A DNA stretch of 54,120 bases from DAOTKC01 sp035449045. GTDB lineage: Bacteria > Bacillota > Clostridia > Christensenellales > CAG-917. Position 1 is the stretch's first letter; each line of letters starts with the position of its first letter. Where the stretch lies: assembly GCA_035449045.1 (NCBI GenBank), contig DAOTKC010000007.1, positions 1 through 54,120 of the forward strand, written 5' to 3'. This document shows, piece after piece, positions 43,724-52,583 of this stretch. The translations under genes were made by a program, and so were the position numbers. The notes below the pieces were generated by a model. The model saw only the letters and a program-made list of their open reading frames with translations, ran no database searches and was not told the origin of the DNA.

Positions 43724-45031
43724 TTAGCTATACATTGAATCCAGCTTTTTCTGCCAGACAAGGATTTTTTCGTTGTCGAATTTTTCGGGAATTTGCAAGG
43801 CGACTTTTGTCGCATTTTTTCCTTTTTCAAGCACAAGCGCAAGTTTAACGAGGAAAAAGAGATGTCTAAACCCCGCTTTCAGCTTTTTGAGCATTTCAAC
43901 ACCGCCGAGTTTGACCGTCTCGCCCACCGAGGCGTGCTTGAGGTCGTCTTCCGAAATGACGCCGCTTTCAAACACGAAGCGAATCTTTTTAGGGTCGGCG
44001 ACAAGCAGCCAGCGCTTTAAGACATCGACTCCTGCGTGCGCCGCACCGATGGCCTTAAAATATTTGACCTGATAGTTCCAAAGCTTGTCGGCGTCGGACG
44101 AATTCGTCTTATTTATCACCGACGCCAAAATTTTGCCGGCGCGCAAACAATTGGCAATGCCGCTTCCCAGCATGGGAATAGTCATAAAGGCGCTGTCGCC
44201 GATAAGGGCGTAGCCGTCGGCAACCATTCGCGAGATGGGATAGCGCACGGGAATTATGGTATTGAATCCGCCGCGAAGAATTTTGTCGCCCAAGACGGGG
44301 TTGTTCTTCTTTAAATCGGCCAGAGCGGCGTCCTTGGTTTCGGCTGAAAGCTTATCGATTCTTCCGATGAGCACGTTGACGTGGCCGCTTTGGGGCTGGT
44401 AAATGCACCACGATATGCCGCCCTCGCCCAAATGGCGGAGATAGACCTTGTTGGTGTCGGTGTCGGCGCCGGGGATAAAGCCCTCGTTGGAATTAAAAAA
44501 CGCCCGCCAAGCGATGAATAGTTCGCCTGCGCGGGGCGTGGTTTGAATGTTGAAGCTTGCGGGAAGAGAGGCGCGAAGCCTCGACGTCGCGCCCGAGCCG
44601 TCAATGACGAGGTCGGCATATAGCTTCTCGCCGCCTACAGTCGCGCCCTTAACCCGTCCGTTCTCGATAATCAGGCCTTGAGCTTCCGACGAATAATGAA
44701 TGCGGGCGCCCGCCTCAAGCGCCATGGAAACGAGCGTTTTCGTCAGCGGGCGGCGCTCCACCGAAAGGTCCAAATCTTTTTCGGGAATTTCTATCTTAAC
44801 GCACTTGTCGGAGCCGGGCGCTACAAACGACCAGTTGCTTTTTTTAAAGCTCTCTTTGGGAATCGGCACGCCGACTTCGGCAAAGACGGCCTCCTCGACG
44901 TCGTCGTGCCAGTCGTAGGACAAATTCTCGGCGCTGCATTTTTCATAGATGTCGACGCTGTGTCCTGCCGCGGCAAGATTGCACGCCGCGACCAGCGCGC
45001 CCTGCCCCGCGCCGATTACGATAATTTTCAT
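43724..45031 (-). CDS. FAD-dependent oxidoreductase, geranylgeranyl-reductase/PHBH-like family
   Basis: 435 residues. The N-terminal Rossmann motif GAGQGALVAACNLAAAGHSVDIYE binds FAD; a second signature 'YALIGDSAFMTIPMLGSGIANCLRAGK' (about 275-302) is the conserved GD motif of the PHBH/geranylgeranyl reductase superfamily. No TM segment is evident. Members reduce isoprenoid double bonds or hydroxylate/dehydrogenate diverse substrates; the substrate here is not evident. ATG 45031 with AAGGGAGAG is chosen over ATGs that would place the start upstream of the promoter at 45078-45106. It leads the operon with the MFS transporter. Confidence 0.82.
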   Translation of the reverse strand: MKIIVIGAGQGALVAACNLAAAGHSVDIYEKCSAENLSYDWHDDVEEAVFAEVGVPIPKESFKKSNWSFVAPGSDKCVKIEIPEKDLDLSVERRPLTKTLVSMALEAGARIHYSSEAQGLIIENGRVKGATVGGEKLYADLVIDGSGATSRLRASLPASFNIQTTPRAGELFIAWRAFFNSNEGFIPGADTDTNKVYLRHLGEGGISWCIYQPQSGHVNVLIGRIDKLSAETKDAALADLKKNNPVLGDKILRGGFNTIIPVRYPISRMVADGYALIGDSAFMTIPMLGSGIANCLRAGKILASVINKTNSSDADKLWNYQVKYFKAIGAAHAGVDVLKRWLLVADPKKIRFVFESGVISEDDLKHASVGETVKLGGVEMLKKLKAGFRHLFFLVKLALVLEKGKNATKVALQIPEKFDNEKILVWQKKLDSMYS

Positions 45032-45077
45032 ATTCTCTCCCTTAGTTAAAATAATTTGGATTTTATCGACAAGTTTT

Positions 45078-45106
45078 AGTATAGATGAGGCTTCCCCAAA
45101 AGTCAA
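45078..45106 (-). promoter_or_regulatory. Promoter of the FAD oxidoreductase-MFS operon
   Basis: TTGACT (45101-45106), 17-bp spacer and TATACT (45078-45083) on the minus strand. The -35 lies within a small CCCC...GGGG inverted repeat (45095-45116) that could bind a regulator or form a hairpin. Confidence 0.8.
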
Positions 45107-45333
45107 GTTATGGGGAAAAATCATAGCCCAAGGAATAATATCGGACAAAACGAGTATTTTTGTATGAAATGCTCCCGATAATAAGTGCGTCCAGTGCTCA
45201 TAGCTGTAAAAAATGCGTTTAAATTAAAAAAATAAGTTTTAAAAGCTTAAAGGTGTTGCTCGATAGGTATTTAGCGCGGCGCTTTTTAACCTCAATAATG
45301 ACTTAGATTAATTCGGTTAAAGAACTCCGTTCC

Positions 45334-45362
45334 TTGACTTAGAGAATATAATTGAATATAAT
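45334..45362 (+). promoter_or_regulatory. Promoter of the AATase-like operon giving a leaderless mRNA
   Basis: TTGACT (45334-45339), exactly 17 bp, then a perfect TATAAT (45357-45362). ATG 45370 begins 7 nt after the -10, so transcription is expected to start at or next to the start codon. The region between this promoter and the divergent one (45107-45333) is AT-rich with no other feature seen. Confidence 0.85.
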
Positions 45363-45369
45363 ACTACCT

Positions 45370-46635
45370 ATGTTGAATAAAACTACCAAGTGGTATAAAC
45401 TCGACAACAGTGCCCAACTCTATCCCGTGATGACCACTCTCAACACCCAGAGCATCTTCCGCATTTCGGTCGAACTTAAGGATGAAGTCCGGCCCGAGCG
45501 GCTCCGCGACGCCGTTGAGCGCGCTTTTTTAAGGTATCCCTCTTTTAAGGTAATGCTGCGCCGCGGCGTGTTTTGGTATTATTTCGAGGAAAATCTGAGG
45601 CCCGCCGTAGTTATGCCCGACAGCGGAATTTTGCTGGAAAGATTTAACCTTAAAAAGCTCAACGAATATCCTTTCCGCGTCTCTTATTTCGGGCGGCGGG
45701 TGTCTTTTGATTTTTCGCACGCTTTGACCGACGCCATCGGCGGCATCAAGTTTTTAAAGGCCGTTTTAGCCAACTATTTTGTTTTGGGCGGCGAAAATGT
45801 TAAGGCCGAGGCGCTTGAAACCCTTACCGACAATGCCGAGGAGGAGGACAGCTTTTTAAAATATTTCGCGCCCGAAAAATCCAAGCTCGACCTCGGCGCC
45901 TTTATCGGCCGGCCTTCCCACAAGCTTACCGGCGAATGGATAAAGGGCGTCGGCTGCGGATTTATTCAGGGGTTTATGCCGGCGTCGGAAATTGCGGCGC
46001 GTGCCAAGGCGCACGGCGCAAGCGTCACTTGCTATCTCGTCGCGCTCGCCATAAAATCGATTTTCGACGCCGAGGGCGAAAAAATCAGCCGTCCCATAAA
46101 CATCATGATTCCCATGAACCTTAGAAAGATTTTCCCCAGCGTTACCGTCCACAACTTCGTGCTTTTTATGAGCATAAGGGTTACGGCCACCAAGGAAATG
46201 ACTCTTTCGGACTATATCCGCGCCGTCGACGAACAATTGAAGGCGCAGTCCTCCAAAGAGAACATGCAGGATAAAATCAACATGTCGGTGAGAGGGTTTG
46301 CTCATCCCGTCTTCCGCTTTATGCCGCTTCCTTTAAAGTGGCTCGCCATAAAGATAGGCAAATTGTTCATAAAGGGCGGCTCGCAAACAATGATAATTTC
46401 CAGCGTGGGCATAGTCGACACCGAGGGGCTGGCATTTTCGAGGATGGCGCTCGCCGTCAACGTTTCGAGAAACTCTGCGCACAACGTTGCGATTGCGACG
46501 ACCAACGGCGAACTCGCCGTGGCTTTTTCGAGACTCACCAAATCGGCTGCGATTGAGCAGAAATTCTTTTCGGCGCTGGCCGCCGACGGCGTCAACGTCA
46601 CCGTTCAAGGCAACTTGAGAGAGGAGTTGGTATGA
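45370..46635 (+). CDS. AATase/condensation-like acyltransferase
   Basis: 421 residues. The HxxxD active-site motif of CoA-dependent acyltransferases is present as SHALTDAIGG (His117, Asp121), and the N-terminal 'WYKLDNSAQLYPV' and 'LRDAVERAFLRYPSFK' blocks are typical of the alcohol acetyltransferase/condensation superfamily. It probably transfers an acyl group to an alcohol, amine or lipid; the substrate is unknown. ATG 45370 is preferred to TTG 45352 because the latter lies inside the predicted promoter; no SD precedes it, consistent with a leaderless start. The stop overlaps the start of the DUF6320 gene (ATGA), a pairing I have seen in other Clostridia. Confidence 0.78.
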   Translation: MLNKTTKWYKLDNSAQLYPVMTTLNTQSIFRISVELKDEVRPERLRDAVERAFLRYPSFKVMLRRGVFWYYFEENLRPAVVMPDSGILLERFNLKKLNEYPFRVSYFGRRVSFDFSHALTDAIGGIKFLKAVLANYFVLGGENVKAEALETLTDNAEEEDSFLKYFAPEKSKLDLGAFIGRPSHKLTGEWIKGVGCGFIQGFMPASEIAARAKAHGASVTCYLVALAIKSIFDAEGEKISRPINIMIPMNLRKIFPSVTVHNFVLFMSIRVTATKEMTLSDYIRAVDEQLKAQSSKENMQDKINMSVRGFAHPVFRFMPLPLKWLAIKIGKLFIKGGSQTMIISSVGIVDTEGLAFSRMALAVNVSRNSAHNVAIATTNGELAVAFSRLTKSAAIEQKFFSALAADGVNVTVQGNLREELV

Positions 46636-47288
46636 GGTGCTCTTTTTGTAATGTCAATATAGAGGGCGACTCAACTTCCTGTCCGCTCTGCGGCGGCAAG
46701 GCCGAAGGCACGGCGGGCGAAGCTTTGTTCGCGCGGGTCGACAAAGTCAGACGCTGGCGCAAAATTTCATTTTGGGGCGTCTATCTAATCGCCTTTTTTG
46801 CCTTTTCGGCGCTGCTCATTGCCATAAACTACGCCTACGATCCCGCACTGCCGTGGAGCTTCACAGCCATTATCGCGCTGTTTATCGTCTTCGTCGCCGC
46901 CCGCTATATCCTTTACAGCAACAGCCATCCCGGCAGCAAACTGTTCGGCGCCATGCTGCTTTTGACGGCGCTCATTATGTCGGTGCAGCGGCTGACGCCC
47001 AACACCAACTGGGCCTACACCTACGCCATTCCCGTTTTTTTAATGCTGGGTGGCATATTGATGGGCGCGCTCTCCGCCAACGCCAAAAGCGCGGGCGCTT
47101 ACGCCATGTATATGATGGCGGTTTCCATCTTCGGAATGATGCCGATTTTCTTCCATCTGGCGTTTAAAGAGGAGATTCTGCTTCCCAGCATAATTTGCGC
47201 GTCCTCTTGTGGAACCGTCATAATCATGGGTTTAACCGCCAATTTTAATGCCATAAAGTCCGAATTGGCGCGCCGCTTCCATGTTTAA
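46632..47288 (+). CDS. DUF6320-type zinc-ribbon membrane protein
   Basis: 218 residues. An N-terminal zinc ribbon (Cys3-x2-Cys6 and Cys17-x2-Cys20) is followed by about six TM segments from residue ~45 to the end. Layout and context match DUF6320, commonly encoded next to an AATase-like acyltransferase. Function unknown; a membrane partner of the acyltransferase is a plausible inference because the genes overlap by 4 bp and should be translationally coupled. The 136 bp after it contain a long imperfect hairpin (about 47290-47331) without a T-run. Confidence 0.75.
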   Translation: MRCSFCNVNIEGDSTSCPLCGGKAEGTAGEALFARVDKVRRWRKISFWGVYLIAFFAFSALLIAINYAYDPALPWSFTAIIALFIVFVAARYILYSNSHPGSKLFGAMLLLTALIMSVQRLTPNTNWAYTYAIPVFLMLGGILMGALSANAKSAGAYAMYMMAVSIFGMMPIFFHLAFKEEILLPSIICASSCGTVIIMGLTANFNAIKSELARRFHV

Positions 47289-47424
47289 CCGCCTTTTGGG
47301 GACTTAAGAAAATAACCCCGAAAAAGCGGCCGGAAATTAGTGGATAATCAACAAACAAGAAACATTAAAATAAGGTTACAAAGCCAAAAAGAGTTTAATT
47401 CTTTACTATAAAAGGGTTACCTAT

Positions 47425-49197
47425 ATGAAAAAACTGAGTTCAAGCGAACTGCGACAAGCGTATTTAGACTTCTTTAAGAAGCGCGGCCACGCCGTCATTC
47501 CCTCGGCGTCGCTGATTCCCGAAAACGACCCCACCGTGCTGTTTACGACGGCGGGAATGCATCCCCTTGTGCCCTATCTTTTGGGAGAAAAGCACCCCGC
47601 GGGAACGCGGCTTACCAATGTTCAGGTCTGCATAAGGACGGGCGACATCGACGAGGTTGGCGACGATTCGCATTTTACTTTTTTCGAGATGCTGGGAAAC
47701 TGGTCGCTCGGCGACTACTTTAAAAAAGAGGCGATAGCGTGGAGCTGGGAGTTTTTGACCGGCGTTTTGGGAATCGACAAAGCGCGACTTGCCGTCTCGG
47801 TGTTCGCGGGCGACGGCAACGCGCCGCGCGACGAAGAGAGCGCGGGCATCTGGCGTTCGCTGGGAATGGAAAACATCTTTTACCTTCCTGCCAAAAACAA
47901 CTGGTGGGGGCCTGCCGGCTTGACCGGCCCCTGCGGACCGGATACCGAGATGTTTGTAATCACCGACCGCCCGCCCTGCTCGCCCGAGTGCTCTCCCGCC
48001 TGCTCCTGCGGCCGCTACCTCGAGATTTGGAACAACGTCTTTATGGAATACAACAAGACGGCGGACGGCAAATATGTTAAGCTCGAGCGTCCCAACGTCG
48101 ACACCGGCATGGGGCTGGAGCGGACAATCACCATATTGAACGGTTTGAACTCGGGCTACGAAACCGACCTTTTCGATTTTGCCATAAAGAAGCTGGAAGA
48201 GATGTCGGGGCTTAGCTGCACTTCCGACGAAGAAATAAAGCGCGCCATGCGGATATTCGCCGACCACATCAGAACGGCCGTCTTCATTTTGGGCGATAAA
48301 AACGGCGTCACGCCCTCCAACATCGACCAAGGCTACGTGCTGAGAAGGCTCATCCGCCGCGCCGTCCGCTTCGGAAGAAAATTGAATTTGGCGGCGGGCG
48401 CGCCGAGCGAGCTGGCCGCGCTCTATATCGAAAAATATAAGGATATTTACCCCGATATCGGCAAAAACGCCGAAAAAATCCGCTCCGAGCTCGACCGCGA
48501 GGAGGAGCGCTTCTCGGCCACCCTCCAGCAGGGGCTCAAGGAATTTGAAAAGGTGGTAAAATATATCCCGACTAAGGTCATTCCGGGCAAAACGGCGTTC
48601 CGGCTCTACGACACCTACGGCTTTCCTTTGGAAATCACCGAGGAGCTCGCCAAGGAAGCCGGTTTTTCGGTCGATGTAGCGGGCTATCAAGCCGCTTTTT
48701 CGGAACATCAGAAAAAGTCGCAGGCGGGCGCCAAGCAGAAGTTCAAGGGCGGGCTTGCCGACAACACCGAACTCACGGCGCGGCTGCACACCGCGACGCA
48801 CCTCATGCATAAGGCGCTTCAGCAAGTTTTGGGAAGCGAGGTGGAACAGCGCGGCTCCAACATCACGGCGGAGCGGCTCCGCTTTGACTTTCAGTTCGAG
48901 CGGCCGATGACGGATGAGGAGATTGCCGAAGTCGAACGGTTAGTCAACGAGGAAATCAAAAAAGACAGTTCGGTTGTCTGCGAGGAAATGAGCGTTGCCG
49001 AAGCGAAGGACAGCGGCGCAATCGGCGTCTTTGAAAGCCGCTACGGCGAGATGGTCAAGGTTTACTCCATAGGCTTTTCCAAGGAAATCTGCGGCGGGCC
49101 GCACGCCGCGCGCACAGGCGAGCTCGGCAAGTTCAAAATCACTAAAGAACAGAGCTCGTCGGCAGGCGTCCGCCGTATCCGCGCAATATTGGAATAG
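47425..49197 (+). CDS. alaS: Short-form alanyl-tRNA synthetase
   Basis: 590 residues against ~870 for standard bacterial AlaRS. The class II catalytic core is complete (motif 1 region 'TVLFTTAGMHPLVPYLLGEKHP', 'GPCGPDTEMF', 'DTGMGLERT'), followed by the tRNA-recognition helices. The protein then passes almost directly (about 440) to the second additional/editing domain, whose zinc ligands HTATH (about 452-456) and CGGPH (about 562-566) are present. Missing are most of the beta-barrel linker before the editing core and the whole C-Ala/DHHA1 region. A Cys-rich insert, CSPECSPACSC (about 185-195), may bind another metal. Start 47425 has a modest AAAGGG. It could be the only AlaRS or a second copy. 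Confidence 0.88.
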   Translation: MKKLSSSELRQAYLDFFKKRGHAVIPSASLIPENDPTVLFTTAGMHPLVPYLLGEKHPAGTRLTNVQVCIRTGDIDEVGDDSHFTFFEMLGNWSLGDYFKKEAIAWSWEFLTGVLGIDKARLAVSVFAGDGNAPRDEESAGIWRSLGMENIFYLPAKNNWWGPAGLTGPCGPDTEMFVITDRPPCSPECSPACSCGRYLEIWNNVFMEYNKTADGKYVKLERPNVDTGMGLERTITILNGLNSGYETDLFDFAIKKLEEMSGLSCTSDEEIKRAMRIFADHIRTAVFILGDKNGVTPSNIDQGYVLRRLIRRAVRFGRKLNLAAGAPSELAALYIEKYKDIYPDIGKNAEKIRSELDREEERFSATLQQGLKEFEKVVKYIPTKVIPGKTAFRLYDTYGFPLEITEELAKEAGFSVDVAGYQAAFSEHQKKSQAGAKQKFKGGLADNTELTARLHTATHLMHKALQQVLGSEVEQRGSNITAERLRFDFQFERPMTDEEIAEVERLVNEEIKKDSSVVCEEMSVAEAKDSGAIGVFESRYGEMVKVYSIGFSKEICGGPHAARTGELGKFKITKEQSSSAGVRRIRAILE

Positions 49198-49255
49198 GCT
49201 TAAGGTAAAAGATAGTTTGCATCGGGAACTGATTGTAAACTAAAAGCTTATTGAA

Positions 49256-49323
49256 AGCTAAAGAAGCTTTTAAGCTAAAGAAACTTTCAAGCTAAAGAAA
49301 CTTTCAAGCTAAAGAATTTGAGG
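49256..49323. repeat. 17-bp tandem repeat, four copies
   Basis: Units begin at 49256, 49273, 49290 and 49307 with consensus AGCTAAAGAAACTTTCA; copies 2 and 3 are identical, copies 1 and 4 diverge toward their 3' ends. It lies in the 208-bp gap between the alaS stop and nrdG. A further inverted repeat CTTGAAC/GTTCAAG spans 49351-49373. No ORF uses these repeats. Confidence 0.8.
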
Positions 49324-49405
49324 CAAAAAACTGATTGAAACAAAAATGGTCTTGAACAGAAAGCTAGTTCAAGGCTGGTAAATTTTCAAGGTAAAAAATA
49401 AAAAA

Positions 49406-50068
49406 ATGAAGGTGGCGGGCTACAATCCCAATTCGTTTATCGACTACGGCGACAACATCGCCGCGGTTGTTTTTACGCCCGGCTGCAACCTCCGCTGCCG
49501 CTACTGCCACAACCGCGGCATTTTGGAAAATCCCCCTCTTTTTGACGAGGATGAGATTTTGAAAAAGATAGCCCGCGCGGCGAACTTTTTGGATGGCGTG
49601 GTAATCAGCGGCGGCGAGCCCACGCTGCAAGAGGGCTTGGAAGAGTTCGTCGACAAGGTGCGCGCGCTGGGGCTTAAAGTCAAGCTCGACACCAACGGCC
49701 TCCGGCCTTCGGTGCTGGCAGGCCTTATTGAGCGCGGCAAGCTTGACTATATCGCCATGGACATTAAGGCGCCGATTGAAAAATATCCGCTCATCTCGCC
49801 GGGCGCCGACGGCTCCGCCGCGCTTTCGAGCATAAAACTGATTATGGAAAGCGGCGTAGACCATGAGTTCCGCACCACCTTCTATCCCGAGCTCACGCCC
49901 ACAGATATCGAGGAGATTGCCAAGCTGATTGCGGGCGCCAAGCGCTATTTTCTTCAGCAATACAACCCTACCGAGTTCTGCAAAACGCCGCCGCACACTA
50001 AGGAAATGTTAAATTGGGCAGCGGGAGTGGCGAATAAATACGTCAACACCAAAGTTCGAGGCAATTAA
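49406..50068 (+). CDS. nrdG: Anaerobic ribonucleoside-triphosphate reductase activating protein
   Basis: 220-residue radical SAM protein. The 4Fe-4S motif is CxxxCxxC with Cys27, Cys31 and Cys34 (GCNLRCRYC); GGEPTLQ near 72-78 binds SAM. It generates the glycyl radical on NrdD. This is the PflA-like, longer NrdG subtype. The ribosome-binding site is weak (AAGG ~14 bp before ATG 49406). Unusually it is convergent with nrdD rather than in an operon with it, so the two need separate promoters, and I do not see a clear one for nrdG. Confidence 0.9.
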   Translation: MKVAGYNPNSFIDYGDNIAAVVFTPGCNLRCRYCHNRGILENPPLFDEDEILKKIARAANFLDGVVISGGEPTLQEGLEEFVDKVRALGLKVKLDTNGLRPSVLAGLIERGKLDYIAMDIKAPIEKYPLISPGADGSAALSSIKLIMESGVDHEFRTTFYPELTPTDIEEIAKLIAGAKRYFLQQYNPTEFCKTPPHTKEMLNWAAGVANKYVNTKVRGN

Positions 50069-50110
50069 AGCAACCGCCAAACTTATTTTCACAAATCTAA
50101 AATGAAAACA

Positions 50111-50138
50111 AAAAATCCCGCAAACGCGGGATTTTTTT
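50111..50138. terminator. Bidirectional terminator shared by nrdG and nrdD
   Basis: AATCCCGC/GCGGGATT stem (50114-50121 with 50126-50133), loop AAAC, with an A-run on the left and seven T on the right, so it can stop transcription from both directions. Confidence 0.92.
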
Positions 50139-50174
50139 AACTAAAAGAGGAGTTTTCTTTAAATCGGGGAGGGC

Positions 50175-52268
50175 TTATTGAAGCTGCTCGTTTCTGATGA
50201 CGTATTTGACGCGCTCGCGGTATTCTTCCTTCTTGCCCTTGTTGAAGTTTTGAACAGGCCTCAGATACCCAACGACGCGGCTGTAAACTTCGGTCGGCTC
50301 GCCGCATTCGGGGCACTTGAATTTTTCGCCCGCGATATAGCCGTGGTTGTTGCAGACGCTGAAGGTGGGCGTAATCGAGATGTAGGGCATCTTGGACATC
50401 GTGAACACTTTTCTGATGAGCTTTTTGCAAACTTCTTTATCGTAAATCCGCTCGCCGAGATAGAAGTGCTGGACGGTGCCGCCGGTATAGAGCGACTGGA
50501 TTTCGTCCTGAAGCCTGACCGTCTCCATGATGTCGTCGGTATAGCCGACCGGAAGCTGCGCCGAGTTGGTGTAGTAGACGTCGTTGACGCCTGCCGTGAT
50601 GATGTCGGGATAATATTTTTTATCGAGCCGCGCAAGGCGGTAGGTGGTGCCCTCGGCGGGAGTCGCCTCAAGGTTGTAGTTGTGGCCGGTTTCCTTTTGG
50701 AACTCAACCATCACTTCGCGGAGATAGTTCATCAGCTTGACGGCGAACGCCTGGCCTTCGTCGGTCGTTATATCTTTGCCCATGAAGTTCAGAATGGCCT
50801 CGTTCATGCCGACTATTCCGATGGTGTTGAAGTGATTGGCCCAGTATTCGCCCATCTTGGCCTTGATGCCTCTCAAATAGTGCGCCGAATAGGGATAGAG
50901 CCCGCGGTCGGTTTGATTTTCGATTATCTTGCGCTTGAGCTCCAGCGATACCTTGCCGAGGTTGGCCATGTTTCTGACTCTCTCGAAAAAGTCGGCCTCG
51001 GTTTGGGCGAGATAGCCGATTCGGGGCAGGTTGATGGTGACGACGCCGATGGAGCCCGTCAGCGGGTTGCTGCCGAACAGTCCGCCGCCCCTCTTTCTGA
51101 GCTCGGAAACGTCGAGTCGCAGGCGGCAGCACATCGAGACGGCGTCCTCGGGCGAAAGGTCGCTGTTGACATAATTGGCGAAGTAAGGTATGCCGTATTT
51201 GGCAGTAATCTCCATGAATGCGTCAATCACCGGGCTGTCCCAGTCGAATTCCTTGGTGACGTTGATGGTGGGAATGGGAAAAGTGAAAACGCGGCCCTTG
51301 GCATCGCCTGCCAGCATGACGTCGCAGAACGCCAAGTTGAAGATATCCATCTCCTTTTGGAAGTCGCGGTAGCACTCCTCCTTATATTCGCCGCCCACTA
51401 TGACGGGCTGGTCGGCTAAGGTAGCCGGCACCTTGATGTCGAAGGTGAGGTTGGAGAAGGGGCATTGGAAGCCTACGCGCGTCGGCACGTTGATGTTGAA
51501 GACGAACTCCTGCAAGGATTGTCTGACCTGCTCATAGGTCATGTTGTCGTAGCGGATAAAGGGCGCGCAATAGGTGTCGATGCTGCTCCATGCCTGCGCT
51601 CCCGCCGTTTCGCCCTGCGTCGTGAAGGTGGAGTTGACGAGTTGGCCGAGGAAGGTCCTAAGGTGCTTGGCGGGCTTGGACTCGACTTTGCCGGGCACGC
51701 CGCCGAAGCCCTCGGAGAGAAGCTGGCGGGTATCCCAGCCGGCGCAGTAAGGCCCGAAAAAGCCGAGGTCATGAATGTGGATGGCGCCCGTCTCGTGCGC
51801 TTTCCTAACCTCTTCGGGATAGACTTTATAGAGCCAGTAACGCTTGGTGAAATGCTCGCGGACGTAGTTGTTGAGGCCGTTAACGCTCTTTTGCATGTTG
51901 GCGTTTTCCTGAATGTTCCAGTCGGTCTCGTCGAGGTAGTCGTTGAAAAGCTCGGTCGTCTCGTCGATGAGCGCGTTAATGCGGCGGGCGTCGCGCCTCT
52001 TTTCGCGATAGAGAATGTAGGCCTTGGCGGTCTGGGCGTGTCCCTCGTCAATCAGCACCTTTTCAACGAGGTCCTGAATGTCCTCGACGGTGGGAATGGT
52101 GTCGACGTATTTCGCCTCGGCCGCCTTGACAACCATATCGGCCAGCCGCTCGGAAAGCGCGCGGTCGCGCCCTCCGCAGGCGCGCGCCGCCGAGAATATG
52201 GCGTTAACAATCTTTTCCTTGTCGAAGAACTCTACTCTTCCGTCTCTTTTGAGAATTTTGATTATCAT
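50175..52268 (-). CDS. nrdD: Anaerobic (class III) ribonucleoside-triphosphate reductase
   Basis: 697 residues. An N-terminal ATP-cone (about 1-95, starting IIKILKRDGRVEFF) provides allosteric control; the glycyl radical domain follows, with Gly667 in RVVGYLRP near the C-terminus and a zinc site including CNNHG and CPECG (about 637-655). It makes deoxyribonucleotides without oxygen. Start 52268 has AGGAGTG; the ATG 18 bp upstream would place the SD inside the coding region. The promoter (52335-52363) carries two NrdR-like boxes. No aerobic reductase is seen in the window. Confidence 0.95.
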   Translation of the reverse strand: MIIKILKRDGRVEFFDKEKIVNAIFSAARACGGRDRALSERLADMVVKAAEAKYVDTIPTVEDIQDLVEKVLIDEGHAQTAKAYILYREKRRDARRINALIDETTELFNDYLDETDWNIQENANMQKSVNGLNNYVREHFTKRYWLYKVYPEEVRKAHETGAIHIHDLGFFGPYCAGWDTRQLLSEGFGGVPGKVESKPAKHLRTFLGQLVNSTFTTQGETAGAQAWSSIDTYCAPFIRYDNMTYEQVRQSLQEFVFNINVPTRVGFQCPFSNLTFDIKVPATLADQPVIVGGEYKEECYRDFQKEMDIFNLAFCDVMLAGDAKGRVFTFPIPTINVTKEFDWDSPVIDAFMEITAKYGIPYFANYVNSDLSPEDAVSMCCRLRLDVSELRKRGGGLFGSNPLTGSIGVVTINLPRIGYLAQTEADFFERVRNMANLGKVSLELKRKIIENQTDRGLYPYSAHYLRGIKAKMGEYWANHFNTIGIVGMNEAILNFMGKDITTDEGQAFAVKLMNYLREVMVEFQKETGHNYNLEATPAEGTTYRLARLDKKYYPDIITAGVNDVYYTNSAQLPVGYTDDIMETVRLQDEIQSLYTGGTVQHFYLGERIYDKEVCKKLIRKVFTMSKMPYISITPTFSVCNNHGYIAGEKFKCPECGEPTEVYSRVVGYLRPVQNFNKGKKEEYRERVKYVIRNEQLQ

Positions 52269-52334
52269 AATTTTCACTCCTCTCATTTGTGTTAGGGACC
52301 GGCTATTTCATTCCCCCGATTCCGTGCACTTGAT

Positions 52335-52363
52335 ATTGTAACACCACAATATATGGGCGTCAA
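52335..52363 (-). promoter_or_regulatory. Promoter of nrdD
   Basis: TTGACG (52358-52363), 17-bp spacer, TACAAT (52335-52340) on the minus strand; leader about 60 nt. Confidence 0.85.
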
Positions 52364-52390
52364 GGATTTTTAGGACACAAAATATAGTTG
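52344..52390. promoter_or_regulatory. Tandem NrdR-box-like operator of nrdD
   Basis: Two 16-bp sites resembling the NrdR consensus ACACWATATATWGTGT lie at 52344-52359 (about 11/16 matches, inside the promoter spacer) and 52375-52390 (about 13/16, just upstream of the -35). Their starts are 31 bp apart, the three-helical-turn spacing typical of NrdR operators. Repression by NrdR with ATP/dATP sensing is inferred. From 52391 to 52583 the sequence is AT-rich and I see nothing else. Confidence 0.72.
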
Positions 52391-52583
52391 TTTTAAAAAA
52401 AATCAAGGCCTAAAAATTCATTTATGAGAGGTTTTAGCCGCCTTTTCAATTTAATTAATTCTAAATAAAATTTTCATTTATCAAGTCAGTTTTTTCTTTG
52501 CGCCCGCATAATTTGAATTTATCTTTTTTATCCCAAACAGTTCCAAAACAATTGCCAAACAGATATTATTATATGGTAATATA

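Noticed and set aside
45352..45369. Upstream TTG start for the AATase-like gene
   Set aside because: It falls inside the spacer of a strong promoter, and the conserved N-terminus begins right after ATG 45370.
47464..48825. 453-codon minus-strand ORF
   Set aside because: Antisense to alaS, which has unmistakable catalytic motifs; the antisense translation is low-complexity Arg/Val-rich.
50178..51419. 413-codon plus-strand ORF
   Set aside because: Antisense to nrdD; no domain and typical shadow composition.
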